This document shows, in pieces, positions 1-9,647 of a stretch of 51,879 bases of DNA (position 1 is its first letter; every line of letters begins with the position of its first letter). The translations under genes were made by a program, and so were the position numbers. Source of the DNA: Actinomyces dentalis DSM 19115 (GTDB lineage: Bacteria > Actinomycetota > Actinomycetes > Actinomycetales > Actinomycetaceae). Under the pieces are notes generated by a model. That model was not told the origin of the DNA. It saw only the letters and a program-made list of their open reading frames with translations, and made no database searches. The stretch spans positions 1 through 51,879 of the forward strand of contig NZ_AUBL01000031.1 of assembly GCF_000429225.1 (NCBI RefSeq), written 5' to 3'.

Positions 1-235
1 CCCGTTACCTTGTTGGTGGTCCCGGGTGGTCCGGGGCTGGGCCAGCCGCTGCGGGCATGATGTCTTGCCCCTGTACGTAGATGATCCGGGGGGTGTTGTC
101 ACCCGCGGCGGCCGGGCGCCGGTGACCGCTGATAAGGGGAACGACCCACTGCGTGTGAGGTCTTCCGTAACGTGGGTGCGGGACCGATCGTCCACCGGCT
201 GGTCCTCACCCACTTAAGCGGGAGGCGGCAGAAAG

Positions 236-1425
236 ATGGATATCGAGGACATCGAGGTCTTCGTCGGCATCGACGTCGGCAAGACTCACCACTGGGCCAC
301 GGCCCTGACCAAGGGCGGCAAGAAGGTCTTCGACAAGGCCCTGCCAGGCGACGAGGCGCGTCTGCGCGCCCTGTACGAGAAACTGGCCGCCCACGGTCAC
401 CTTCTGGTGGTGGTGGACCAGCCCGCCACCATCGGGGCCCTGGCCGTGGCGGTGGCCCGGGACATGGGCATCACCGTGGGCTACCTGCCCGGGCTGACCG
501 ATGCGCCGCATCGCCGACCTGACACCGGGCAGCGCCAAGACCGACGCGAAGGACGCGGCCGTGATCGCCGGCGCCGCCCGCACCATGCCCCACACCCTGA
601 GAGCCATCAGCACCTCGGACGAGGACGCCGCGGCGCTGAGCATGCTGACCGGTTTCGACCTGGACCCGGCCAGACAGGTCAACCAGACCGCCAACCGGAT
701 CCGGGGCCTGTACACCCAGATCCACCCCGCCCTGGAGAACATCCTGGGACCTCGGCTGAAGCACGACGCCGTCCTGGAGGTCATCGCCGCATGGCCCACC
801 CCCACCGCGTTGAGGAAGGCCGGCAGGGCCCGCATCGACGCCAAGCTCAAGAAGCACGGCGCCCGGCGCCACGCCGCCTGGGCCGGCAAGATCGTATCGG
901 CCCCGGGCCGGCAGACCGTCACCGTCACCGGCACCGAGGCCGCCGGCACGGTGCTGCCCCACCTGGCCCGCCAGCTCATCGCCCTGCACTCCCAGCGGGC
1001 CGACGTCGCCGCCCGGGTCGAGACCCTGGTGCGGGCCCACCCTCATGCGCGAGGTCCTGACCACCCGTGCCGGGTGTCGGGGTCCCGGCCGCAGCCGTCT
1101 TCCTGGCCGAGACCCTGGGCAAGACCTCCAGGCACCGGCGCCCAGCCGGCCTCCCACATCCGGCCCGGCCCCGGTCACACGCCGCTCAGGCTCATCGATC
1201 CGCGGCGAGCGCGTCTGCCGCACCGGCAACAAGAGACTCGAACACGCCATGTTCCTGTCCGCCTTCGCCTCCCTGACAGATCCCGTCTCCCGTACCTACT
1301 ACCAGCGCAAACGGGACCAGGGCAAGCGCCTTGGGCCAGGCCCTGCTCGCCCTGGCCCACCGCCGCATCCCCACCCTGCACGCCATGACCCGCAACCAGC
1401 CACGAAACCACCCGCAGCCGCTTGA
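236..1425 (+). pseudogene. IS110-family transposase, multiply frameshifted
   Basis: Remnant of an IS110-type DEDD transposase/recombinase. The N-terminal RuvC-like part begins VGIDVGKTHHWATAL and continues to about 490. The TDAKDAAVIA motif (second DD pair) is then read in another frame from about 501. The C-terminal transposase_20 part is scattered over further frames: PGVGVPAAAVFLAETLGK near 1067, APVTRRSGSSIRGER and GNKRLEHAMFLSAFA near 1165-1270, and GQALLALAHRRIPTLHAM near 1331. At least four frame changes are needed to read it, so it cannot make an intact enzyme. The start has a GGGAGG motif 12 nt upstream. Bases 1-235 are non-coding and could hold the left IS end. No terminal repeats were found, since IS110 elements usually lack them. 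Confidence 0.9.
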
Positions 1426-1489
1426 CACACCACATAGGGGCACCCCCCCCGGGGAGAGTCGTCGGCGCCGCCCCGGACCAGTCCCGCGA

Positions 1490-2550
1490 CCCCGGCCCCG
1501 GCCCCGCCCGCGCCTTCCTCCCGCCCCCCGCCCCTGGGGGAGTCGATTCGGTGATGTCACCTGGGCTCGCATCGTGCCAGACGGGCTCGCAAGAATCGAG
1601 CACAGGCGGATTCCGTCGCGCTGAGCTCGCACGGCGCGAGGCGGGGTGGACCATGTCGCGCTGAGCTCGCATTGCGCAAGCCCACCCCGGCCCGGGACCC
1701 GGAATCCCGTCGAACGGACCTGGAATTACGCAAACCGGCTCCGACCGCCCCGGGCTCGGACCCCGCTGACCGACCCCGCACCGGCCCGGGACCGGCGGGC
1801 ACCCCGGGCCGTGGGTCCGTCGTCGTCCTCGCCGGCGCCGCCCCGGGATCGTCACGGGCCCCGACCCCGCCCCGTCCCGTCCCGGCCGGGTTCCACCACC
1901 CGCATCGCCGCCATCGACCACTGGCGCCCCGGTCCCGCCCGTCCCGGCCGGGTCCACGAGATCTTCGGACGACCCTCGAAAACGTGTCTTGACCCGCGAG
2001 ATCGTCTACCAGGGCTACGATCTCGGCGCCCGCCCGACGATCTCGCGGACCCGGCCGGCGCCCGCGGGCCGGGGCGCACCCGGTCTGCCGATCCCCGCCC
2101 GCAAAACCGACGCGAACGGTGAAGAGCGCACCGACGTCGGGACGAGGACCCGCACGGGCGCGTCGACGAGACTCCGTCCCTGACAACGCGCGCCCGATTC
2201 ACGTCATCACGGCCAAACTCCGTCTCCACGGCCCGGGGTGCCCGCCGGTCCCGGGCCGGTGCGGGGTCGGTCAGCGGGGTCCGAGCCCGGGGCGGTCGGA
2301 GCCGGTTTGCGTAATTCCAGGTCCGTTCGACGGGATTCCGGGTCCCGGGCCGGGGTGGGCTTGCGCAATGCGAGCTCAGCGCGACATGGTCCACCCCGCC
2401 TCGCGCCGTGCGAGCTCAGCGCGACGGAATCCGCCTGTGCTCGATTCTTGCGAGCCCGTCTGGCACGATGCGAGCCCAGGTGACATCACCGAATCGACTC
2501 CCCCAGGGGCGGGGGGCGGGAGGAAGGCGCGGGCGGGGCCGGGGCCGGGG
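1490..2550. repeat. Long inverted-repeat element 1 (two 325-bp arms, no gene)
   Basis: Bases 1490-1814 are the reverse complement of 2226-2550 around a 411-bp spacer; I found no mismatch where I compared the arms. No convincing coding region lies inside. The arms carry the word GGCTCGC or AGCTCGC at 1564, 1584, 1624 and 1664, that is, at 20, 40 and 40 bp steps. The spacer holds an octamer dyad array (1958-2044) and a segment around 2095-2220 that is similar to part of element 2 near 18.2-18.3 kb. The element lies just downstream of the decayed IS110 gene. Its nature is unknown: a non-autonomous mobile element, an invertible segment or a protein-binding platform are all possible. Confidence 0.9.
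1958..2044. repeat. 20-bp-period octamer dyad array, copy D
   Basis: Words GAGATCTT (1958), GAAAACGT (1978) and GAGATCGT (1998) are spaced exactly 20 bp. After an 11-nt centre, ACGATCTC follows at 2017 and 2037. The outer left words have diverged. It lies inside the spacer of element 1. See copies at 17893, 32125 and 51413. Confidence 0.75.
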
Positions 2551-2695
2551 AGACTCTCCGGCCGGTGACGGCCACGCGCAGCGGCCCGAAAGCCAGACGC
2601 GGACGGGGCCGCGGACGACCGGGCCCGAACCCGCCGGCACCGCCGCGCCGATCCCCGGCCTCCGGGCCACCGCCGCCGTCTCCGGTGAGGAGGGC

Positions 2696-3487
2696 TCACT
2701 GCCCCATGGCGCCGGCGCTCAGCCCCTCGATGCGGATGCCGGAGAGGACCTCGTGCCACTGGTCCGGACTCATCTGATCGCCGTCGACGCACATGAGCAG
2801 GGCGGCGAAGTTGAGCCCGGCGGCGCCCACGGCGCGCGCGAAGCGGTAGCCGGTCACGGCGGTGGCGCCGTCGGCCCAGGTGTAGGTCCCGGTGTAGGTG
2901 ATGTTGTAGCCCTCCATCGTGCCGCCGTCGTCGCGGACCAGGGAGACCTTCTCGCGGGAGGTTTCGGTGAAGGAGCTCACGTTCACATCGCCGGCCCCCG
3001 CCAGGCTCGAGCTCTTCTCGTCGTCCGAGCGGGAGGACAGGTGGGTCGTCTCGCTGATGTCGCGGACGATGAAGCCGATGCACTGGCCGGAGTAGGTGCG
3101 GTAGCCCTCGAGATTGCCCCGGGAGGTGATGGCGCTCTGGTTGGTCACCGAGTCGTCCTGGTACCAGTAGTCCCAGTTCTCGTTGTAGAACTTCAGGCTC
3201 GGCGCGGTCCAGGGGGTCGGGGCGGCGGTGGGGGCGCTCGTGGTCGGGGCGGCGGAGGGCGCCGCCGACGTCGCCCCGGGCGACGGCTGGTCGGTGCGCC
3301 GGCTCACGATGGGGCCGCGGGGCGCGGACGGCGACGGGGCGGAGGACCAGGTCTGCTCCGAGTCGTCGGAGCCCTCGGACTGGGTGGAGCCGCGATCGAT
3401 GATGCACGCGCCCAGGGCGAGGCAGACGGCGAGGCACAGGCCGGCGGCGAGGGCGCGCACGGCGCGGCGCGGGAGGAATCTGTGCAT
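2696..3487 (-). CDS. Putative lipoprotein of unknown function
   Basis: A 263-residue secreted lipoprotein. The signal peptide has a basic start (HRFLPRRAVRA), a hydrophobic core and the lipobox LGAC with Cys28 as the lipidation site. A Ser/Pro/Ala/Thr-rich linker follows (about residues 35-85), then a globular domain with several Trp/Tyr residues and one further Cys pair candidate (GQCIGF and LLMCVDG). An ATG at 3487 was chosen because GGAGG lies 5 nt upstream; an in-frame upstream start lacks such a site. It stands alone, 138 bp or more from its neighbours, between repeat element 1 and the tRNA genes. I do not recognise the C-terminal domain. Function unknown. Confidence 0.8.
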   Translation of the reverse strand: MHRFLPRRAVRALAAGLCLAVCLALGACIIDRGSTQSEGSDDSEQTWSSAPSPSAPRGPIVSRRTDQPSPGATSAAPSAAPTTSAPTAAPTPWTAPSLKFYNENWDYWYQDDSVTNQSAITSRGNLEGYRTYSGQCIGFIVRDISETTHLSSRSDDEKSSSLAGAGDVNVSSFTETSREKVSLVRDDGGTMEGYNITYTGTYTWADGATAVTGYRFARAVGAAGLNFAALLMCVDGDQMSPDQWHEVLSGIRIEGLSAGAMGQ

Positions 3488-3677
3488 GACGGCCTCCGGG
3501 GTCGGGAGCGGGTCGCCCGTCATCGGGCGGCTGGGGGCAGTCTACGGGGTGCCGCGCCCCTCCGGCACGGGTACTTGTGTCCGCACTCACGCGTCCGGGA
3601 TTTGTGGGGCGGGGGCGCCGCCGTGTAGATTACCTTCCGCTGCTCCGGACGGTTGCGCCCGGTGACGCGCCGACCAG

Positions 3678-3749
3678 TGGGGTATGGTGTAATTGGCAAC
3701 ACAGGTGATTCTGGTTCATCCATTCTAGGTTCGAGTCCTGGTACCCCAG
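3678..3749 (+). tRNA. tRNA-Gln (anticodon CTG)
   Basis: A 72-nt cloverleaf. Acceptor TGGGGTA pairs with TACCCCA, with discriminator G at 3749. The anticodon loop reads TTCTGGT and the T-arm contains GGTTCGAGTCC. CCA is not encoded. First of three tRNA genes in a row. Confidence 0.95.
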
Positions 3750-3823
3750 CGGTAGGGCGAAGGGATATTCGGGCCGGTGTTATCCGGTCCGGGATTACCC
3801 GCCCGCCACAAGTGAATCACGAG

Positions 3824-3896
3824 GCCCCGTTCGTCTAGCGGCCCAGGACACCGCCCTCTCACGGCGGCAGCACCGGTTCAAATCCGGTACGGGGTA
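3824..3896 (+). tRNA. tRNA-Glu (anticodon CTC), copy 1
   Basis: A 73-nt tRNA. Acceptor GCCCCGT pairs with ACGGGGT (first pair G-U, common in tRNA-Glu), the anticodon is CTC within CCCTCTCACGG, and the T-loop is GGTTCAAATCC. CCA is not encoded. Confidence 0.95.
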
Positions 3897-3939
3897 CCGG
3901 CCGCGCCCGCGTGGCGCGGCCCGGGTGCACGCGCCCGCC

Positions 3940-4012
3940 GCCCCGTTCGTCTAGCGGCCCAGGACACCGCCCTCTCACGGCGGCAGCACCGGTTCAAATC
4001 CGGTACGGGGTA
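3940..4012 (+). tRNA. tRNA-Glu (anticodon CTC), copy 2
   Basis: Base-for-base identical to the tRNA-Glu at 3824, after a 43-bp spacer. This is a recent tandem duplication of the gene. Confidence 0.95.
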
Positions 4013-4060
4013 CTCACGGCCCGGTCGCCCGCGCGACCGGTTTACGCTCCTTTGTGCCTA

Positions 4061-4066
4061 TACACT
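4061..4066 (+). promoter_or_regulatory. -10 box of leaderless rnj promoter
   Basis: TACACT ends exactly 6 nt before the GTG start at 4073, which places transcription start on or next to the start codon. No Shine-Dalgarno sequence precedes the gene, so the mRNA is probably leaderless. Confidence 0.55.
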
Positions 4067-4072
4067 GCGCGC

Positions 4073-5758
4073 GTGAAGAACTTCCCCGCACTCCAGCCAC
4101 CCGGCCCCATCCCCGACGGTGCGATGCGCATCACCCCGCTCGGGGGACTGGGCGAGGTCGGGCGCAATATGACCGTCTACGAGGTGGACGGCAAGCTCCT
4201 CATCATCGACTGCGGCGTTCTGTTCCCCGAGGAGGACCAGCCCGGCGTCGACCTCATCCTCCCCGACTTCTCCTCCATCGAGGACCGCATGGACGACGTC
4301 GTCGCCCTGGTCCTCACCCACGGGCACGAGGACCACATCGGCGGGGTCCCCTACCTGCTGCGCCTGCGCGAGAACATCCCCCTGGTGGGCTCCGACCTCA
4401 CCCTCGCCTTCGTCGACGCCAAGCTCAGGGAGCACCGCATCCGCCCGGTGCTCGACGTCGTCCACGAGCACGAGCGCGTGACCTACGGCCCCTTCGACCT
4501 GGAGTTCGTGGCCGTCAACCACTCCATCCCCGACGCCATGGCCGTCTTCGTGCGCACCGCGGCCGGCAGCGTCCTGGCCACCGGCGATTTCAAGATGGAC
4601 TCCCTGCCCATCGACGGGCGCATCACGGACCTGCGGTCCTTCGCCCGCTTCGCCGACGAGGGCGTCGACCTGTTCTGCGTCGACTCCACCAACGCCGAGG
4701 TCCCCGGCATGATCGGCCACGAGTACCAGATCGGCGCCGTGCTCGACGGCGTCTTCGCCGAGTCCGACCAGCAGATCATCGTCGCCTCCTTCGCCAGCCA
4801 CGTCCACCGCGTCCAGCAGGTGCTCGACGCCGCCGCCGATCACGGGCGGCGCGTGGCCCTGGTGGGGCGCTCCATGGTGCGCAACATGGGCATCGCCGCG
4901 CAGAAGGGCCACCTGAAGGTCCCCGACGGCGTCCTGGTCGACGCCCGCGACATCACCGCCCTGCCCCCGCACGAGCGCGTCCTCATGGTCACCGGATCCC
5001 AGGGCGAGCCCATGGCGGCCCTGTCCCGCATGGCCCACGGGGAGCACCGCACCATCACCGTCGAGCCCGGGGACACGGTCATCTTCGCCTCCTCGCTCAT
5101 CCCCGGCAACGAGAACTCCGTCTACCGGGTCATCAACCAGCTCATGCGGCTGGGCGCCCGCGTGGTCCACCAGGGCAACGCCCGGGTGCACGTGTCCGGG
5201 CACGCCTCGAGCGAGGAGCTGCTGCACGTGTACAACATCGTCTCCCCGCGCAACGTCATGCCCATCCACGGCGAGATCCGCCACCTGGTGGCCAACGGGG
5301 CCCTGGCGGTCAAGACCGGGGTGGCGCCGGAGAACGTGGTCCTGTGCGAGGACGGCGTGACCGTGGACCTGCTGCGCGGGCGCGCGCGCATCTCCGGGCA
5401 GGTCCCCTGCGGCTACGTCTACGTCGACGGCTCCTCCGTCGGCGAGATCGACGAGACCGAGCTCAAGGACCGGCGCATCCTGGCGGAGGAGGGCTTCGTG
5501 TCCGTTTACGCCGTCGTCGAGACCAAGACCGGCACCATCCTGGCCGGCCCGGACATCCAGGCCCGCGGGGTGGCCGAGGACGACTCCGTCTTCGACGAGG
5601 TCCTCCCGGAGGTCACCGACGTCCTCCAGGCCGCCCTGGACAAGGGCCACGCCGACGCCCACTCCCTCCAGCAGGTCATGCGCCGCGCGCTCGGGCGCTT
5701 CGTGGGCCGGCGGCTGCGGCGCCGGCCCATGATCGTGCCCGTCGTCATCGAGGCATGA
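4073..5758 (+). CDS. rnj: Ribonuclease J
   Basis: A 561-residue metallo-beta-lactamase/beta-CASP ribonuclease, the usual length for RNase J. It acts in the cytoplasm on mRNA decay and rRNA maturation as a 5' exo- and endonuclease. The N-terminal metal-binding motif HGHEDH is at residues 83-88. Further family motifs are GDFKMD, the beta-CASP stretch VTGSQGEPMAAL and HVSGHAS near residue 385, followed by PIHGE. The C-terminal RNase J domain ends in RRPMIVPVVIEA. The GTG start at 4073 fits the -10 box at 4061 and the family N-terminus; in-frame sequence upstream would run into the tRNA. It overlaps the next gene by 4 nt (ATGA), so the two are co-transcribed. In many actinobacteria this gene follows dapA; here tRNA genes precede it. 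Confidence 0.95.
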   Translation: MKNFPALQPPGPIPDGAMRITPLGGLGEVGRNMTVYEVDGKLLIIDCGVLFPEEDQPGVDLILPDFSSIEDRMDDVVALVLTHGHEDHIGGVPYLLRLRENIPLVGSDLTLAFVDAKLREHRIRPVLDVVHEHERVTYGPFDLEFVAVNHSIPDAMAVFVRTAAGSVLATGDFKMDSLPIDGRITDLRSFARFADEGVDLFCVDSTNAEVPGMIGHEYQIGAVLDGVFAESDQQIIVASFASHVHRVQQVLDAAADHGRRVALVGRSMVRNMGIAAQKGHLKVPDGVLVDARDITALPPHERVLMVTGSQGEPMAALSRMAHGEHRTITVEPGDTVIFASSLIPGNENSVYRVINQLMRLGARVVHQGNARVHVSGHASSEELLHVYNIVSPRNVMPIHGEIRHLVANGALAVKTGVAPENVVLCEDGVTVDLLRGRARISGQVPCGYVYVDGSSVGEIDETELKDRRILAEEGFVSVYAVVETKTGTILAGPDIQARGVAEDDSVFDEVLPEVTDVLQAALDKGHADAHSLQQVMRRALGRFVGRRLRRRPMIVPVVIEA

Positions 5759-6702
5759 GCGGCCCGACGCCGACGACCGCCATGCGCCGCCGCCCCGCCT
5801 GCTTCATCTCCACCGGCTCGGTCCTCATCGACCTGCCCCTGCACGTCGACCACGTCCCCGTCTCGGGGGGAGCCGTCACCGCCGTCTCCTCCGGCCCCGC
5901 CGTCGGCGGCGGCTACACCGTCGTGTCCGCCGTCGCCCGCCAGGGGCTGCCGGCGGCCCTGGCGGCCACGCTGGGCACCGGCCCCAACTCCTCCCAGGTG
6001 CGCCAGGCCATGATGCTCGACGGCGTCGAACTCGTCGTCGAGGAGCTCGTGGGGGACATCGGCACCTGCACCACCCTCATCGAGCCCTCCGGGCGCCGCT
6101 CCTTCATCACCACCGAGGGCGTGGAGGCCGAGCCCCAGATCGAGGACCTCGAGCACCTCGAGCTCGTCGGGGGCGACTGGGTCTACGCCACCGGCTACGA
6201 CCTGGTCCACCCCAGCTCCTCGGCCGTCCTGAGCGCGTGGCTGCTGCGCCTGCCCCAGGACGTGGGGCTCATCGTCGACCTGGGACCCGTCCAGGCCGAG
6301 ATGGGCGACGACCTGCTGCGGGCGGTGCTGGCGCGCAGCACCCTGCTGACCGGCAACCACCTGGAGATGACCCGGCTCATCGAGCGCCTGGGCAGCCCGG
6401 GGGCGCTGCGCCGCGCTGCGCCCCGGGCCCTGATCGTGCGGCGCACCGGGGTCCACGGCTGCGAGCTGTGGACCGTGGAGGGCGAGCACATCGAGGTCCC
6501 CGGCTTCGCCCGCGACGTCGTCGACACCACGGGGGCCGGGGACACCCACACCGGGGTGCTCGTGGCCGGCCTCATGGACGGGCTCGACGTCGTCGCCGCG
6601 GCCCGGCGCGCCAACGCCGCCGCCGCCGAGGCCGTCTCGCGGCTCGGACCGGCCCGGGCGCCGCGCCGCGACGAGATCGACGCCCTGGTCGCCGGGCCGT
6701 GA
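5755..6702 (+). CDS. PfkB-family carbohydrate kinase
   Basis: A 315-residue sugar kinase of the ribokinase/PfkB fold, expected to phosphorylate a sugar or nucleoside with ATP in the cytoplasm. The C-terminal signature DTTGAGDTHTG holds the catalytic Asp263 and anion hole. The N-terminal signature region GGGYTVVSAVARQGLPAAL is present, but a Val stands where most relatives have Asn (GGxxxN), so the substrate cannot be assigned. The start ATG at 5755 overlaps the rnj stop by 4 nt, indicating translational coupling. A second ATG at 5782 is possible. Nothing nearby names a sugar pathway. Confidence 0.85.
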   Translation: MSGPTPTTAMRRRPACFISTGSVLIDLPLHVDHVPVSGGAVTAVSSGPAVGGGYTVVSAVARQGLPAALAATLGTGPNSSQVRQAMMLDGVELVVEELVGDIGTCTTLIEPSGRRSFITTEGVEAEPQIEDLEHLELVGGDWVYATGYDLVHPSSSAVLSAWLLRLPQDVGLIVDLGPVQAEMGDDLLRAVLARSTLLTGNHLEMTRLIERLGSPGALRRAAPRALIVRRTGVHGCELWTVEGEHIEVPGFARDVVDTTGAGDTHTGVLVAGLMDGLDVVAAARRANAAAAEAVSRLGPARAPRRDEIDALVAGP

Positions 6703-6786
6703 GCGCGCCGCGGCCCGGGGCGCGCCGGCGGGAGGCGGCGTGGCATTTCCCCTGCGGGGCGGGCGAAGGCTAGCGTCGGATCCATC

Positions 6787-9519
6787 ATGGCCTCTCGCAC
6801 CACCCCCTCCGACTCGCCCCGCGGCAACGGCCGGCGCTCGCGCGCCGGCGGGTCGCCCGCGCCCGAGTCCCAGGACGCCTCCCCCCAGAGCCGCTACCGG
6901 CGCACCGGCTGGGCCTTCCTCATCCTCGCCCTCGCCGTGGTCACGGGGCTGCGCGAGTGGTTCGGCGTGTCCGGCGTGGCCGGGGGGCTGCTCCACCACA
7001 TAGCGGCCGGCCCCGTCGGCGTCCTGGGCCTGGTCGTCCCGCTGCTGCTGGGCGCCCTGGGCGTGGCCATGCTGCGCGTGCACCGCTTCGCCGGGGTGCA
7101 CGTGCGCATAGCGGTGGGCGCCCTGGGCGTCCTGGCGGGCGTGACCGGAATCATCCAGGTCGCGGCGGGCAACCCCTCCCCGGGCAGGGGCGTCGACGCC
7201 ATCGAGGGCGCCGGGGGGCTGCTCGGCTGGATCGTCGGCTACCCCCTGGCGGTCCTGTTCTCCTCCGTGGGCGCCGTCATCCTGTTCATCCTCCTCATCG
7301 TCTTCTCCCTCCTGGTCCTGTCCGGGCTGACCGTGGCCGACGTGCGCGAGCGCCTCGCCTCCGGGCGGGACGGGGACGCCGACGCCGACGGGGACGGGGA
7401 GGCCGACTCCCTCGCCCTGCGCCTGCTCGACCGCCTGCGCGGCGCCCGGTCGCCGAAGGAGGGGGCGGGCGGCGCCCTGGACTCCTACGACGGCGACGAG
7501 CCCTTCCGCTCCTCCCTGGAGACCGACCGCAAGCCCCGCCCGCGCGGCAACGGGCGGCGCAAGCGCTCCACCTCGCCCGTCGCCCCCACACGCCGCTTCG
7601 ACGCGGCCGCCGACGGCGCCGCCCCGTTCGACGAGCACGCCGAGGACTCGCGGCCCACCTTCGTCCTGCCCGAGCCCGCCGCCGACGGCGCCGCCCCGCC
7701 CGACGAGCGGCCCCCGGGCGCGGCCCGCCGCGCCGCGCCCGCCCCCCCGGCGGAGCCGGCCGGAGATCGCGGGGAGGCGGCCCCCTCGCCCGCCGAGCCG
7801 GGCGCCGCCGGGCTGACCGCGGGGCCCGTGGAGCTGCCCGACGGCACCTCCTACGTCCTGCCCGGCGACGACCTCCTCCAGCCCGGCCCCGGGCACGCCA
7901 CCCGCACCGAGGCCAACGACGCCATCGTCGTCAGGCTCCAGGACGTCTTCGCCGAGTTCAACGTCGACGCCACCGTCACCGGCTACACCCGCGGCCCCCA
8001 GGTCACCCGCTACGAGGTCCACCTGGGCCGGGGCGTCAACGTCTCGCGCGTGACCGGCCAGGCCAAGAACATCGCCTACGCGGTGGGCAGCGACGAGATC
8101 CGGCTGCTGACCCCCATCCCGGGCAAGAGCGCCATCGGCGTGGAGATCCCCAACTCCGACCGCGAGATGGTCAAGCTCGGCGACGTCCTGCGCTCGGGGG
8201 CCGCCAAGAAGCAGACCCACCCGCTGGTGGTGGGCCTGGGCAAGAACGTCGAGGGCGACTACGTGGTGACCAACCTCGCCAAGACCCCGCACCTGCTCGT
8301 GGCCGGGCAGACCGGCTCGGGCAAGTCCTCCTTCGTCAACTCCATGATCACCTCCATCATGATGCGGGCCACGCCGCAGGAGGTGCGCATGGTGCTGGTG
8401 GATCCCAAGCGCGTGGAGCTGACCGTCTACGAGGGCATCCCCCACCTCATCACCCCCATCATCACTTCGCCGAAGAAGGCCGCCGAGGCCCTGGAGTGGG
8501 TGGTGCGCGAGATGGACGCCCGCTACGACGACCTGGCCTCCTTCGGCTTCAAGCACATCGACGACTTCAACAAGGCGGTGCGCGCCGGCGAGGTCCGGCC
8601 GCTGCCCGGCTCCCAGCGGGTCCTCAGCCCCTACCCCTACCTGCTCGTCGTCGTCGACGAGCTGGCCGACCTCATGATGACGGCCCCCAAGGACGTGGAG
8701 GCCTCCATCCAGCGCATCACCCAGCTGGCCCGCGCCGCCGGCATCCACCTGGTGCTGGCCACCCAGCGCCCCGTGGCGCAGGTGGTCACGGGCCTGATCA
8801 AGTCCAACGTGCCCTCCCGCCTGGCCTTCGCCACCGCCTCCCAGCTGGACTCGCGCGTCATCCTCGACCAGAACGGCGCCGAGACCCTCACCGGCCAGGG
8901 CGACGCCCTCTACCTGGGGCCGGGCGCCTCCACCCCGGTGCGCATCCAGGGCTCGTGGGTCACCGAGTCCGAGATCCGCGCCGTGGTCGACCACGTCAAG
9001 GCCCAGCTGACCCCCGAGTACCGCGAGGACGTGGTCGTCCCCGAGGTCAAGAAGCAGATCGACGAGGAGATCGGCGACGACATGGACCTGCTCCTGCAGG
9101 CCGCCGAGCTCATCATCTCCAGCCAGTTCGGCTCGACCTCCATGCTCCAGCGCAAGCTGCGGGTCGGCTTCGCCAAGGCGGGCCGGCTCATGGACCTGCT
9201 CGAGACCCGCCAGGTCGTGGGCCCCTCCGAGGGCTCCAAGGCCCGCGACGTCCTGGTCGCCCCCGAGCAGCTTGAGGAGACGCTGGCCTGGATCAAGGGC
9301 GGGGGCGCGGCCCCCGGCGACGACGGGGCGCCCGCCGTGGCCACCCCCGCCGCGGTGGCCGAGCCCGTCACCGCCGCCACCGCGGTCTCGCCCTCCAGCG
9401 CGGTCACGCCCGAGCTGGCCGCCGGGGACTACGACCCGGGATCCTGGCGGGGGCCGTCCGACGACGGGGACCCCGACGAGGACGCCTGGAGCCTGACCGG
9501 CCGCGGCGCCTCCTGGTGA
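6787..9519 (+). CDS. ftsK: DNA translocase FtsK/SpoIIIE
   Basis: A 910-residue septal DNA translocase that pumps chromosome ends into daughter cells. The N-terminal 40 residues are basic, and about four membrane helices span residues 38-180. A long Pro/Ala-rich acidic linker follows to about residue 350. The motor domain has the Walker A motif [10 protein letters not shown] near residue 506, the Walker B stretch [13 protein letters not shown], and the LATQRP and [14 protein letters not shown] motifs typical of the family. A winged-helix gamma domain follows ([20 protein letters not shown]). A 75-residue Ala/Pro-rich tail after the gamma domain is unusual. A -10 like TAGCGT at 6771 would give a leader of only about 4 nt. 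No Shine-Dalgarno motif is seen. Confidence 0.97.
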   Translation: MASRTTPSDSPRGNGRRSRAGGSPAPESQDASPQSRYRRTGWAFLILALAVVTGLREWFGVSGVAGGLLHHIAAGPVGVLGLVVPLLLGALGVAMLRVHRFAGVHVRIAVGALGVLAGVTGIIQVAAGNPSPGRGVDAIEGAGGLLGWIVGYPLAVLFSSVGAVILFILLIVFSLLVLSGLTVADVRERLASGRDGDADADGDGEADSLALRLLDRLRGARSPKEGAGGALDSYDGDEPFRSSLETDRKPRPRGNGRRKRSTSPVAPTRRFDAAADGAAPFDEHAEDSRPTFVLPEPAADGAAPPDERPPGAARRAAPAPPAEPAGDRGEAAPSPAEPGAAGLTAGPVELPDGTSYVLPGDDLLQPGPGHATRTEANDAIVVRLQDVFAEFNVDATVTGYTRGPQVTRYEVHLGRGVNVSRVTGQAKNIAYAVGSDEIRLLTPIPGKSAIGVEIPNSDREMVKLGDVLRSGAAKKQTHPLVVGLGKNVEGDYVVTNLAKTPHLLVAGQTGSGKSSFVNSMITSIMMRATPQEVRMVLVDPKRVELTVYEGIPHLITPIITSPKKAAEALEWVVREMDARYDDLASFGFKHIDDFNKAVRAGEVRPLPGSQRVLSPYPYLLVVVDELADLMMTAPKDVEASIQRITQLARAAGIHLVLATQRPVAQVVTGLIKSNVPSRLAFATASQLDSRVILDQNGAETLTGQGDALYLGPGASTPVRIQGSWVTESEIRAVVDHVKAQLTPEYREDVVVPEVKKQIDEEIGDDMDLLLQAAELIISSQFGSTSMLQRKLRVGFAKAGRLMDLLETRQVVGPSEGSKARDVLVAPEQLEETLAWIKGGGAAPGDDGAPAVATPAAVAEPVTAATAVSPSSAVTPELAAGDYDPGSWRGPSDDGDPDEDAWSLTGRGASW

Positions 9520-9540
9520 GCCCGGGCCGGCGGCCCGGGC
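9520..9540 (+). terminator. GC-rich hairpin after ftsK
   Basis: GCCCGGGCC, a 3-nt loop, then GGCCCGGGC: a perfect 9-bp stem starting directly after the ftsK stop codon. There is no U-tract, which is usual in high-GC actinobacteria. Confidence 0.55.
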
Positions 9541-9647
9541 AACGGCGGGACGCGGGGCCGGACTCCGGCGCCCCCTTGGGCGGGAGGCGCGGCCCCTGCC
9601 GCAACCCGCCGCTCGGATCCGTCGCCTCCCTGAGGCGGGGCGCGAGG

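Noticed and set aside
236..1425. Functional IS110 transposase by programmed frameshifting
   Set aside because: At least four frame changes in both directions at scattered points; IS110 transposases are normally single-frame proteins.
3678..4012. tRNA-associated integration site (att)
   Set aside because: The repeated tRNA-Glu sequence is a full gene duplication; no integrase or phage genes are nearby.
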